Source: Bacillus cereus G9842 (GTDB lineage Bacteria > Bacillota > Bacilli > Bacillales > Bacillaceae_G). Taken from it: a DNA stretch of 64,000 nucleotides. The position numbers and the translations under genes are program-made. The stretch's first letter is position 1; every line of letters starts with the position of its first letter. This document shows positions 24,288-32,580 of the stretch, piece after piece. The stretch is from the NCBI RefSeq assembly GCF_000021305.1, contig NC_011772.1, forward strand, positions 2,394,001-2,458,000. Direction: 5' to 3'. The notes below the pieces were generated by a model. It searched no databases. It had not been told where the DNA came from and was given only the letters and a program-made list of their open reading frames with translations.

Positions 24288-25514
24288 CTAAATGACAACA
24301 TGAGATTTTCGATATTTACCAGGTGTTTCATTGGTGAATTTTTTAAAAATTTTAGTAAAATAACTTTGATCGCTAAAATTAAGCGAAGCGCATATGTCTG
24401 ATAAGGGATAGGTGGTGAAAGTTAATAATTTCTTTGCTTCTTCGATTCGTTCACGTTGAATGTACTCAATTAATGAAATACCGACTTCTTTTTTAAATAA
24501 TATAGATAAATAATCTGAATTCACATTTGCAAATTTAGCAAGTTGTTTAACAGATATTGGATTGTAAATGTTTTTAAAAATGTAGTTTTTGCAAATAGCA
24601 ATAGTCTGTGAATGTTGCTGTGTTTTTTGTGCCTTTACACGGTCTGCAAAGGTACAAAAAGCATTTTTTAATAAATCCCAAACAGATTCTTTGTCTTTTA
24701 AATTTTCTGTTCTTTGAATATGTAAATCATAAATTTTGTAAGCTATCCCAGATGGAAGACCCCCTTTTATCGCATATCTAGTGGCGAGCGTAATGGATGA
24801 AATACAAATGTTTTTATGACGTCTTAATTGATGGAATGAAGATAAAGATGAAAGAGTCTCTTGTTGGAATTCGTAATAATATTTGAGCACGGTTTCTTTA
24901 TCCCCGTTTTCTATAGAACCAAGTAGTTGCTGCTCTATATATAAATTATGATAAATGGATTCGTCTTTTTGCATTGAAATATATACATCTTCGTTTAAGA
25001 TTCTGCTATGACTTATATGAAGTGAGTCACTGTTATTTGAAAATGTGCTTACATCTGAATTTTTTTTATAGAGAATGTTATAGAACAATATTGCTATATT
25101 TACAAAGAAATTTTGATCTTTGACTGACAATGAAAAATAATGGTCTCTTGTTCTTTTATAATTTGGAATAAAATTAAGTTTACTATCCGCTTTACTTGTA
25201 GAAAAATTTACATGTGCCAAGGGCCCAATAATAACAGTACCGTTCACCATATAATCGCTCTTTATGTGAATTAAAATGAAGTGCCCTAGATGTTCGTGAG
25301 TTCTGAAGATGGGGGAATTATATGTATCATTTCTCTGAAAAAGCACATGTAACTGTTCTATTTTTGATGTATACAACAAGTGTGAATCATTTTTTGATGT
25401 GAATTCTAAAAGGATATTTTTGTTACAATCTAAAAAACAAACTGGAATTTCAAAAGATTGGAAAAACATATTGCAAATGTACTCTATCTCAACTAGACTG
25501 AGCTTTTTAGTCAT
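24288..25514 (-). CDS. AraC-family regulator, candidate pilus/surface-protein regulator
   Basis: A 408-residue protein whose last 100 residues form the two helix-turn-helix units of AraC/XylS regulators (ISVKQLAKFANVNSDYLSIL and LSDICASLNFSDQSYFTKIF). The long N-terminal part (FFQSFEIPVCFLDCNKNILLEF and onward) resembles the sensor region of AraC-type regulators that lie beside surface-antigen genes in streptococci. It is transcribed divergently from the pilus operon and convergent with the LPKTG protease, so control of one or both is likely. The ATG has an AGGAGG-like site upstream. No operator was identified. Confidence 0.85.
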   Translation of the reverse strand: MTKKLSLVEIEYICNMFFQSFEIPVCFLDCNKNILLEFTSKNDSHLLYTSKIEQLHVLFQRNDTYNSPIFRTHEHLGHFILIHIKSDYMVNGTVIIGPLAHVNFSTSKADSKLNFIPNYKRTRDHYFSLSVKDQNFFVNIAILFYNILYKKNSDVSTFSNNSDSLHISHSRILNEDVYISMQKDESIYHNLYIEQQLLGSIENGDKETVLKYYYEFQQETLSSLSSFHQLRRHKNICISSITLATRYAIKGGLPSGIAYKIYDLHIQRTENLKDKESVWDLLKNAFCTFADRVKAQKTQQHSQTIAICKNYIFKNIYNPISVKQLAKFANVNSDYLSILFKKEVGISLIEYIQRERIEEAKKLLTFTTYPLSDICASLNFSDQSYFTKIFKKFTNETPGKYRKSHVVI

Positions 25515-26105
25515 ATTCTTCCTCCTTACAGTTATGCGTAATAGTTAAATAAACATATATTCCTTTTTTCATAAGTAGAAACGGAAAACCTTTATTAATA
25601 AAAAATATAAATAAAAGTTATAAACTTCTAAGAATAATACCATAATTTAACATGAATAGCACATATTATTTGAATATACAGGTAATAGTTTTGGACAGTA
25701 GCGTAAAATATGAATCGTCACACTTATTTGTTGGTTATTACTTATATGTATTAAAAATGATTAAGGTTGGATTTTAAATAGGGATAGGAAGTGAGAAATT
25801 AATAGATTGACAGTAAGTGACTATTCGAAATTAGCAGTGAAAGCTATTATGTAACAAATGTAATGATTTTTGAAGTAGAGATATAAGTGTAATTTAGGGG
25901 AGAAAATTACATATATCATGTGGAGAGACAACGTAATAATAGAAGATAAGAAATGTGAATAAGTGATTGTAAACAATGGATTGTTGGACGACTATGTTTT
26001 ATGTTATTCGTTTAAATCTGATACTTGGCACACTATTGCTTTTAAGAAGGTAATAGTAATAAAGAGATTTTTAAAATGATAGAAGTAGTAAAGGGGATAA
26101 GAGAA
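25515..26105. other. Long divergent control region between the AraC gene and the pilus operon
   Basis: About 590 A/T-rich bases without a credible gene. It must hold both divergent promoters. TTGACA occurs at about 25807, but no good -10 follows at 17 bases, so I do not call a promoter. No repeat family member was seen. The length suggests multiple regulator sites. Confidence 0.5.
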
Positions 26106-27767
26106 ATGAAAAAAATATTTAGTGTGCTTTTAGTGTTATTCTTAACATTTTCTACATGGTCTAGTGTATTAGTAAAGGCAGATTCACCATCTAAAGGTAC
26201 TTTAACGATTCATAAGTATGAACAAGAAAAAGATGGAGCGCAGGGACTAGAAGGTGACGGTTCTGCAAATCAAGAGGTGCCAAAAGATGCGAAACCATTA
26301 AAAGGTGTAACGTTTGAAGTGAAAAAGGTTGCGTCTTTTGAAAAAATTTCAAACGATGGGAAAATCGTGAAAGAAGATGTGAAACCTGTAATGGGAGCAA
26401 CTCCAACGCAAGTAGTAACAGATGATAACGGACAAGCTGTATTAAAAGATATTTCACTAGGACGTTATGAGGTGAAAGAAGTGGCAGGACCTCCACATGT
26501 TAATCTAAATCCCAATACGTATACAGTGGATATCCCATTAACGAATAAAGAGGGTAAGGTGCTAAACTATGATGTTCACATGTATCCTAAAAATGAGGTT
26601 AAACGTGGTGCAGTGGATTTAATAAAAACTGGTGTAAATGAAAAAGCATTAGCAGGTGCAGTATTCTCTTTATTTAAAAAAGACGGTACAGAAGTGAAAA
26701 AAGAGTTAGTAACAGATGCTAATGGTCATATTCGCGTGCAAGGATTGGTGTATGGAGAATACTATTTCCAAGAAACAAAAGCTCCGAAAGGCTATGTAAT
26801 AGATCCAACTAAACGTGAGTTTTTTGTTAAGAACTCCGGAACAATTAATGAAGATGGAACTATTACTTCTGGTACAGTAGTTAAATTAGAAGTGAAAAAC
26901 TATGAAGAACCAATAATTGATAAAAAGATTAACGGAAAATTGGAAGCGTTACCGATCAATCCGTTAACTAATTATAATTATGATATTAAAACATTAATTC
27001 CAGAAGACATTAAGGAATACAAAAAATATGTGGTAACAGATACTTTGGATAATCGTTTAGTGATTCAAGGAAAGCCAATCGTGAAAATTGATGGAGCAGA
27101 AGTAAATGCAAGCATTGTAGAGGTAGCTATAGAAGGTCAAAAAGTAACAGCTACAGTAAAAGATTTCACAAAATTAGATGGTAAAAAAGAATTTCATTTG
27201 CAAATTAAATCTCAAGTAAAAGAAGGAGTACCATCTGGTTCGGAAATTTTAAATACAGCAAAAATTGATTTTACAAATAAAAATGATGTAATTGAAGAAA
27301 AGGAATCTAAACCTGTAGTTGTTGTTCCAACAACTGGAATAATTGAGTTAACAAAAATTGATGGTGCTAATAAGAATAAATTAAAAGGTGCAGAGTTTGT
27401 ACTTAAAGATAAAAATGGAAAAATAGTTGTTGTAGCAGGAAAAGAAGTAACAGGTGTATCAGATGAAAATGATGTTATTAAATGGTCTAACATTCCATAT
27501 GGAGACTATCAAATTTTCGAAACGAAAGCTCCAACATATACAAAAGAAGATGGTACAAAAGCTTCTTATCAATTATTAAAAGATCCCATTGATGTAAAGA
27601 TTAGCGAAAATAATCAAACGGTTAAATTAACGATTGAAAATAATAAAAGTGGATGGGTTCTTCCGGTAACGGGTGGCATAGGAACGACTCTTTTTACTGT
27701 AATAGGTCTTACGTTAATGGTTACAGCGGCATTTGTTTTCTTTAGAAAAAAGTCTGCTAATAATTAA
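26106..27767 (+). CDS. bcpA: Major pilin BcpA
   Basis: A 553-residue sortase-assembled pilin that forms the pilus shaft. It has a signal peptide (1-25), CnaB-type domains (beginning GTLTIHKYEQEK, and AVDLIKTGVNEKALAGAVF), the pilin motif YPKN with Lys162, E-box-like ETKAPKGY and ETKAPTY segments for isopeptide bonds, and a C-terminal LPVTG, hydrophobic segment and FFRKKS tail. Lys162 is the residue joined to the Thr of the next subunit's LPVTG by SrtD in B. cereus BcpA. The ATG at 26106 is preferred over an upstream ATG because AAAGGGG precedes it. It is the first gene of the pilus operon. Confidence 0.95.
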   Translation: MKKIFSVLLVLFLTFSTWSSVLVKADSPSKGTLTIHKYEQEKDGAQGLEGDGSANQEVPKDAKPLKGVTFEVKKVASFEKISNDGKIVKEDVKPVMGATPTQVVTDDNGQAVLKDISLGRYEVKEVAGPPHVNLNPNTYTVDIPLTNKEGKVLNYDVHMYPKNEVKRGAVDLIKTGVNEKALAGAVFSLFKKDGTEVKKELVTDANGHIRVQGLVYGEYYFQETKAPKGYVIDPTKREFFVKNSGTINEDGTITSGTVVKLEVKNYEEPIIDKKINGKLEALPINPLTNYNYDIKTLIPEDIKEYKKYVVTDTLDNRLVIQGKPIVKIDGAEVNASIVEVAIEGQKVTATVKDFTKLDGKKEFHLQIKSQVKEGVPSGSEILNTAKIDFTNKNDVIEEKESKPVVVVPTTGIIELTKIDGANKNKLKGAEFVLKDKNGKIVVVAGKEVTGVSDENDVIKWSNIPYGDYQIFETKAPTYTKEDGTKASYQLLKDPIDVKISENNQTVKLTIENNKSGWVLPVTGGIGTTLFTVIGLTLMVTAAFVFFRKKSANN

Positions 27768-27794
27768 GATTTTAGGAACATGTAACTATGGGAA

Positions 27795-27825
27795 AAGGGG
27801 AGAAGCAAAATGCTTCCCTCTTCTC
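27795..27825 (+). promoter_or_regulatory. Weak hairpin between bcpA and srtD
   Basis: GGGGAGAAGC, a five-base loop and GCTTCCC can pair with one bulge, overlapping the upstream candidate srtD start. There is no T run. Such a hairpin could reduce read-through or stabilise the bcpA transcript so that pilin greatly exceeds sortase; this is inference. Confidence 0.3.
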
Positions 27826-27854
27826 GATATTTAAGCATATACAGAGGTGGAAAT

Positions 27855-28658
27855 ATGAAACGAAATCTTGTTTTGGGAGGTATTTTTTTATTTGGATTAG
27901 GTGTTTTTTTATATCCTACTATTAGTAATTGGTTGGCGACTCGTGCACATTATTCTGAGATTAGCTCTTACGATAAGAATATCAAAGCATTACAAAAGAA
28001 AGAAGTCGAACGTAGGGAAAAAGAAGCAGCCGAATATAATAAACAAGTTCACACTTCCACGAAAACATTTACTGATCCATTTTCTGAAAAAAAAAGTAAT
28101 CATCAAGCATATGCTGATGCGTTAAATTTAGGAGATGTAATGGGGTATATTGAAATATCGAAAATTAATATAAAACTGCCAATCTATCAAGGGACATCTG
28201 AGGAAGTATTGAGCCGCGGGATAGGTCATTTAGATTTTTCTTCGCTCCCGATAGGTGGAGAAAATACGCACACTATTTTAACAGGGCATCGTGGTTTACC
28301 ATCAGCAAAATTATTTACAGATTTAGATAAGTTGAGTGAAGGAGATCTTTTTTATATTCATTCTTTAGACAAAGTTCTTGCTTATAAAGTAGATCAAATT
28401 AAAGTAGTGTTACCACACGAAACGGACGATCTACAAATTGTAGAAAATAAAGATTATACAACTTTAATTACGTGTACGCCTTATGGAGTAAACACCAATA
28501 GGTTGCTAGTTCGAGGTGTGCGTGTGGAGTTAAACGGGAAAGAAAAACAAAAAGTGAGTACAGAGATATTTATATTTAATAAGTGGACTGTAATAGTTCC
28601 AATCCTATTGTTATGTGTGTTTCTAGTCGTAATTTATAAGAAAAGGTTAACTCGATAG
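27855..28658 (+). CDS. srtD: Class C pilin-polymerising sortase SrtD
   Basis: A 267-residue membrane transpeptidase that links BcpA subunits and joins BcpB. N-terminal membrane segment (about 5-22), class C lid motif DPF (residues 74-76), catalytic H145 in TGHRG, C207 in TLITC and R216 are all present, plus a C-terminal membrane segment (about 238-260), as in pilus sortases. The ATG at 27855 follows AGAGGTGG; an ATG at 27810 in the same frame lacks a site and would add 15 residues. It lies directly after bcpA. Confidence 0.94.
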   Translation: MKRNLVLGGIFLFGLGVFLYPTISNWLATRAHYSEISSYDKNIKALQKKEVERREKEAAEYNKQVHTSTKTFTDPFSEKKSNHQAYADALNLGDVMGYIEISKINIKLPIYQGTSEEVLSRGIGHLDFSSLPIGGENTHTILTGHRGLPSAKLFTDLDKLSEGDLFYIHSLDKVLAYKVDQIKVVLPHETDDLQIVENKDYTTLITCTPYGVNTNRLLVRGVRVELNGKEKQKVSTEIFIFNKWTVIVPILLLCVFLVVIYKKRLTR

Positions 28659-28668
28659 AATGTATTTA

Positions 28669-28779
28669 TTTATCCTGCATTAATGGGAAGTGGGACCGGA
28701 AATTCAGAGATAAGTAAAGAAAGTATATAAAGTATATAAAAGATGAAGTAAATCCTCATTGGTGAATATGTCATTTTAT
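28669..28779 (+). repeat. Decayed, internally deleted bcr1 between srtD and bcpB
   Basis: Starts TTTATCCTGCATTAATGGGAAGT, close to the bcr1 start, then an AAATTCAG / AAG / AAAGAA block, and ends with GATGAA, TCCTCATTGG and CATTTTAT, matching the bcr1 3' end at about 27 of 38 positions. TTTAT is present at both ends (28669 onward TTTAT, and 28775-28779). The central part with AAAGCCCGATTGG is missing. Identification is by eye and the element is old. Confidence 0.55.
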
Positions 28780-28820
28780 TCGACTATAGAAAAAATACGG
28801 TAAAGGTGGGAACAAAGGAA

Positions 28821-31064
28821 TTGAGGCTACGATTAAAGCTGGTAAGTATTCATTTTATTGTTTTGTTAATGTTAAGTGTAAGTTTTGTCATATATGTACC
28901 AAAAGAAGTATATGGATCCACGACAAACTTAGAAGGTCTAGGTGATATATCGCGTTATAATGCAGTTGTCTTTGGTAACCATAAAGCAATAGGTGGCGAC
29001 ATTGAAGGAGCAACTGCAGTTCAAGGTGATATGGATGCATCGGGGTATACAATTGTAGGTGCTGCAGCGGGAACATCTAATATAGTAGGTGAAAAATGGG
29101 TTGATGAGGGATATCCGTCCTTGTTGTTGTCTGGAAAATTTAAGAAATCAAGAGAAGAATCTTTTATCATTCAAAACGGAATAGTAGTAATGACAAAAGA
29201 GAGTGATCCAGATCGCATCATACAATCCTCTTATGATCGTATCGTTTATAAAGAAAAACTAGAAATTGACGCGAAATTTAATGAATTTCGCAATATAGTG
29301 AACCAAGTCAGTAAAAATGCAGGTCAATATAAAACAAATACCCCAATTCCAAATATGAGTCATGGAATCGGAAAAGATATAAACAATCCTAATATTTATG
29401 TTTCATCAGAATTGACAGGGAAAATTAATTTAGATATAAGAGATGTATTTTTACCAAATGCTAAGGACAAAGATTTTATTGTTATGTATTCGGATGCAAC
29501 AGAGGTTACATTTAAAAATGGGTCTATTCTATATGACACGAACAATATTGGAAGGGCTACAGATATAGTTCCTACATCACAACCATATTCTCCTAATTCC
29601 CCGTTTACTCAGCTATATGGGAAAGTGATTTGGGTTTTTCCAAATGCGAAAAAAATTATAACAGAGGGATATGGTGTCGTTGGTAGTGTGTTTGCCCCCA
29701 ATGCTGTATTAGAAACAAAAGGCGGTTCGATTAATGGACAAGCATTTGTCGGTGCGGTACAACAAATTGGTGGATTTGAATTTCACAATTTCAAATTTAA
29801 CTGGCAACATTGGAACAAGCCTAGTACTGGAAAAGTAAAAATAAAAAAAGTTGATAGTAATAATGATAATAAAAAATTGGTCGGAGCAAAGTTTCATATA
29901 GAAGATCCAAAAGGAAAAATAGTTGGAGAACTATTAACAAATGAAGAAGGAGAAGCGATATCAAAAGACTTACCAATAGGAAACTATATCCTTGTAGAAA
30001 TAGAAGCGCCAAAAGACTATGAATTATTAAAAGAAAAAATAACTGTAAAAATAGAAAAAGATGCAGTAGTAGAAATTAAAATAGGAAATAAGAAATTGCC
30101 AGATCCAATAGGAAAAATGAAGTTAGTGAAAGTAGACATAAGTGATAAAAATAAAAAGCTAGCAGGGGCAAAGTTTCATATAGAAGATTCAAAAGGGAAA
30201 ATAGTTGGAGAACTAGTAACAAATGAAGAAGGAGAAGTAATATCAAAAGACTTACCAATAGGAAACTATACCTTAGTGGAAGTAGAAGCACCTAAAGGTT
30301 ACGAATTATTAAAAGAAAAAATAACTGTAAAAATAGAAAAAGATGCAGTAGTAGAAATTAAAATAGGAAATAAGAAATTGCCAGATCCAATGGGGAAAAT
30401 GAAGCTTGTGAAAGTAGACATAAGTGATAAAAATAAAAAACTAGCAGGAGCAAAGTTTCATATAGAAGATTCAAAAGGAAAAGTAGTTGGAGAGTTAATA
30501 ACAGATGAAAAAGGAGAAATGATATCAAAGGACTTACCAATAGGAAACTATACCCTAGTGGAAATAGAGGCACCTAAAGGTTATGAATTATTAAAAGAAA
30601 AAATAGCTGTAAAAATAGAAAAAGATACAGTAGTAGAAATTAAAATAGAAAATAAGAAATTGCCAGATCCGACTGGGCAATTTGAAATTGAAAAAGTTGA
30701 TGATAAGGATAGTGAATTAAAGCTAAAAGGCGCTGTATTTCAAGTGTTAGATAAAGAAGGGAAAGAAGTTAGTAGATTAATAACGGATGAAAAAGGAAAG
30801 GTAATTTCCAACCAATTAGCAATTGGAAAGTATACGATTAAAGAAATAAAAGCACCGAACGGATACATGTTACTTAGGGATCCAATAGAAATAGAAATAG
30901 AAATTACAGAAGCAGTAAAGACACAAAAAATAACAGTGAAAAATGCGAAGAATAATTGGGTAATTCCTAATACTGGTGGGAGCGGAACAACAATTTTTTA
31001 CGTAATTGGTATTATGCTAATGTTTGCTGTGCTATATTTCTGTAAGAAAAATCGTATATTATGA
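28821..31064 (+). CDS. bcpB: Minor (tip) pilin BcpB
   Basis: A surface protein of about 747 residues placed at the pilus tip by SrtD. Signal peptide (about the first 33 residues), then a 300-residue adhesin-like domain of the choice-of-anchor A type (YNAVVFGNHKAIGGDIEGA, VGSVFAPNAVLETKGGSINGQ), then four 94-residue SpaA/CnaB-type repeats and the IPNTG sorting signal with hydrophobic tail. IPNTG rather than LPxTG is the known BcpB signature. The TTG at 28821 is chosen because the only ribosome-binding site (AAAGGTGGG, 28802-28810) would overlap the in-frame GTG at 28806; the GTG would add five residues. Confidence 0.92.
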   Translation: MRLRLKLVSIHFIVLLMLSVSFVIYVPKEVYGSTTNLEGLGDISRYNAVVFGNHKAIGGDIEGATAVQGDMDASGYTIVGAAAGTSNIVGEKWVDEGYPSLLLSGKFKKSREESFIIQNGIVVMTKESDPDRIIQSSYDRIVYKEKLEIDAKFNEFRNIVNQVSKNAGQYKTNTPIPNMSHGIGKDINNPNIYVSSELTGKINLDIRDVFLPNAKDKDFIVMYSDATEVTFKNGSILYDTNNIGRATDIVPTSQPYSPNSPFTQLYGKVIWVFPNAKKIITEGYGVVGSVFAPNAVLETKGGSINGQAFVGAVQQIGGFEFHNFKFNWQHWNKPSTGKVKIKKVDSNNDNKKLVGAKFHIEDPKGKIVGELLTNEEGEAISKDLPIGNYILVEIEAPKDYELLKEKITVKIEKDAVVEIKIGNKKLPDPIGKMKLVKVDISDKNKKLAGAKFHIEDSKGKIVGELVTNEEGEVISKDLPIGNYTLVEVEAPKGYELLKEKITVKIEKDAVVEIKIGNKKLPDPMGKMKLVKVDISDKNKKLAGAKFHIEDSKGKVVGELITDEKGEMISKDLPIGNYTLVEIEAPKGYELLKEKIAVKIEKDTVVEIKIENKKLPDPTGQFEIEKVDDKDSELKLKGAVFQVLDKEGKEVSRLITDEKGKVISNQLAIGKYTIKEIKAPNGYMLLRDPIEIEIEITEAVKTQKITVKNAKNNWVIPNTGGSGTTIFYVIGIMLMFAVLYFCKKNRIL
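29829..30950 (+). repeat. Four tandem 282-bp repeats in bcpB
   Basis: Units start at 29829, 30111, 30393 and 30675, exactly 282 bp (94 residues) apart. The second and third are nearly identical; the first is close; the fourth is diverged. Each encodes a SpaA/CnaB-like domain with GAKFHIED, DLPIGNY and EAPKGYELL segments. Copy number could change by recombination. Confidence 0.9.
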
Positions 31065-31219
31065 ACTAATTTTATAGAGTTAGACAGATCGTTGCGTTAG
31101 AGAGTTTTAGGACATGAGTTCGGTATTGTACTGGACTCATGGTACTAAATTTGTTAAAGGAGGAAGGATAATAGTAAACATAGAATATATTAATGAATTA
31201 AAATATTTAAGAGGTGAAC

Positions 31220-31783
31220 ATGGTGGCAATAAAACAAGACGAAATTAAAGTAGTTGCCGGAGCTGGAGTGTTTAATAATAATCCAGGTTGGATTCAAACG
31301 CAAGAAGATGAACTTAACTTACTAGATAAAGCTACGTGGGAAGAAAGATTTGAATACAACTCTATTTCAGCTATTTTAGCTGAGCATGTATGGGAACACC
31401 TTACTTTTTAAGAAGGTGTAAGAGCAGCTGAAATTTGTTATGAATTTTTAAAACCATCTGGTCATATTCGGTGCGGAGTCCCTGATGCATTCTTTCAGGA
31501 TGAGGCATATCAAAATATAGTTCAAATAGGGGGACCCGGTCCGAAAGATCATCCAGCAGCAAGTCATAAAATCGTTCATAATTATATAACATTAACGGAA
31601 ATGTTTGAAACTGCTGGATTCGAGGTAGTTTTACTTGAATATTGTGATGAAAATGGTCGGTTTTATTACAACGAATGGGATGCAAACGACGGTGTTATTT
31701 TCCGTTCGAAAAGGTATGATTCTAGAAATAAAGGCGATAAACTTGGTTTTCCATCGCTAATTGTCGATGCGATTAAGCGTTAA
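31220..31783 (+). pseudogene. Methyltransferase-like gene with one in-frame stop
   Basis: One continuous frame of about 187 codons is interrupted only by TAA at 31409-31411. Before it are AGAGVFNNNPGWIQTQEDELNL and ILAEHVWEHLT; after it EGVRAAEICYEFLKPSGHIRCGVPD and a C-terminal VIFRSKRYDSRNKG. This matches a family of predicted SAM-dependent methyltransferases whose AEHVWEHL segment runs straight into the post-stop part. AAGAGGTG precedes the ATG. A single base change would restore it. A 63-residue N-terminal peptide is the only likely product. Confidence 0.75.
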
Positions 31784-32022
31784 TCATTCAACAAAACAGG
31801 AGTTAATCCTATGATTTCATAAGTCGCAAATGCGGCTTTTTTATTTGTACGCAAATCTATATTTAATTTTCAATATTATATAACTCGATTTAGAAAATAT
31901 TTAAGTTTTTCTCAGCACCATTCACTTTAAATTAACACTTCGCTGACATAAATATTTATTTTATATTTATATTCGTGTAAAATGAGATGAGAACATATAT
32001 TCTATATAAGGAGGCAATTAAA

Positions 32023-32493
32023 ATGATAGCTGAAATTGGGAAACTAACTGGTGGATATATTGTAAAATTTGAACGCGAATTTCCATATACGGTAGAGGAA
32101 GTTTGGTCTGTATTAACAGAAAACAGTAAGCTGAAAAAATGGATGTCCAATTTACAGATTGAAAGCCTTAAAACTGGTGGAATAATAAAGTTCGACATGA
32201 TGGACGGTTCATTCATAAACATTGATATTTTAGAGTGTCAACTAAACTCAGTACTTGAATTTACTTGGGATAAAGACCGTGTCCGATTTGAAATACATAA
32301 AGAGGAAAATGGTACTCTTTTATTCCTAAAAGAGTACATTCATGAATTAACAGATCATACACCGAGAGATATAGCTGGTTGGCATATTTGTTTAAATCTT
32401 TTTTCTTACGTTTTAGAAGGAGAAGAGAAAGAATTTTCTAAAGATGAATGGCAACAGTGGTTTGAAATATACAAGGATAAGTTCATGAAGTGA
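32023..32493 (+). CDS. SRPBCC/AHSA1-domain protein
   Basis: A 156-residue protein of the START/SRPBCC fold, activator-of-Hsp90-ATPase-like group. FEREFPYTVEEVWSVLTENSKLKKWM at the start and AGWHICLNLFSYVLEGE near the end are typical. Members bind small hydrophobic ligands in a deep cavity; the ligand here is unknown. The ATG at 32023 follows AAGGAGG. The UvrA-like gene begins 87 bases downstream on the same strand, so the two may be one transcript. Confidence 0.82.
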   Translation: MIAEIGKLTGGYIVKFEREFPYTVEEVWSVLTENSKLKKWMSNLQIESLKTGGIIKFDMMDGSFINIDILECQLNSVLEFTWDKDRVRFEIHKEENGTLLFLKEYIHELTDHTPRDIAGWHICLNLFSYVLEGEEKEFSKDEWQQWFEIYKDKFMK

Positions 32494-32580
32494 GAGGATA
32501 ATTGCATAATAGGTAATATTCATTATGTAATTATTATATTGTAAAAATGCTTTTGTGAATAAATAAGAATAGAGGTTAAT

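Noticed and set aside
25806..25840. TTGACA as a bcpA promoter
   Set aside because: No acceptable -10 at 16-18 bases and about 270 bases to the gene.
31113..31141. Hairpin after bcpB as operon terminator
   Set aside because: A CATGAGT.C / G.ACTCATG stem is present but without a T run; evidence too weak to call.
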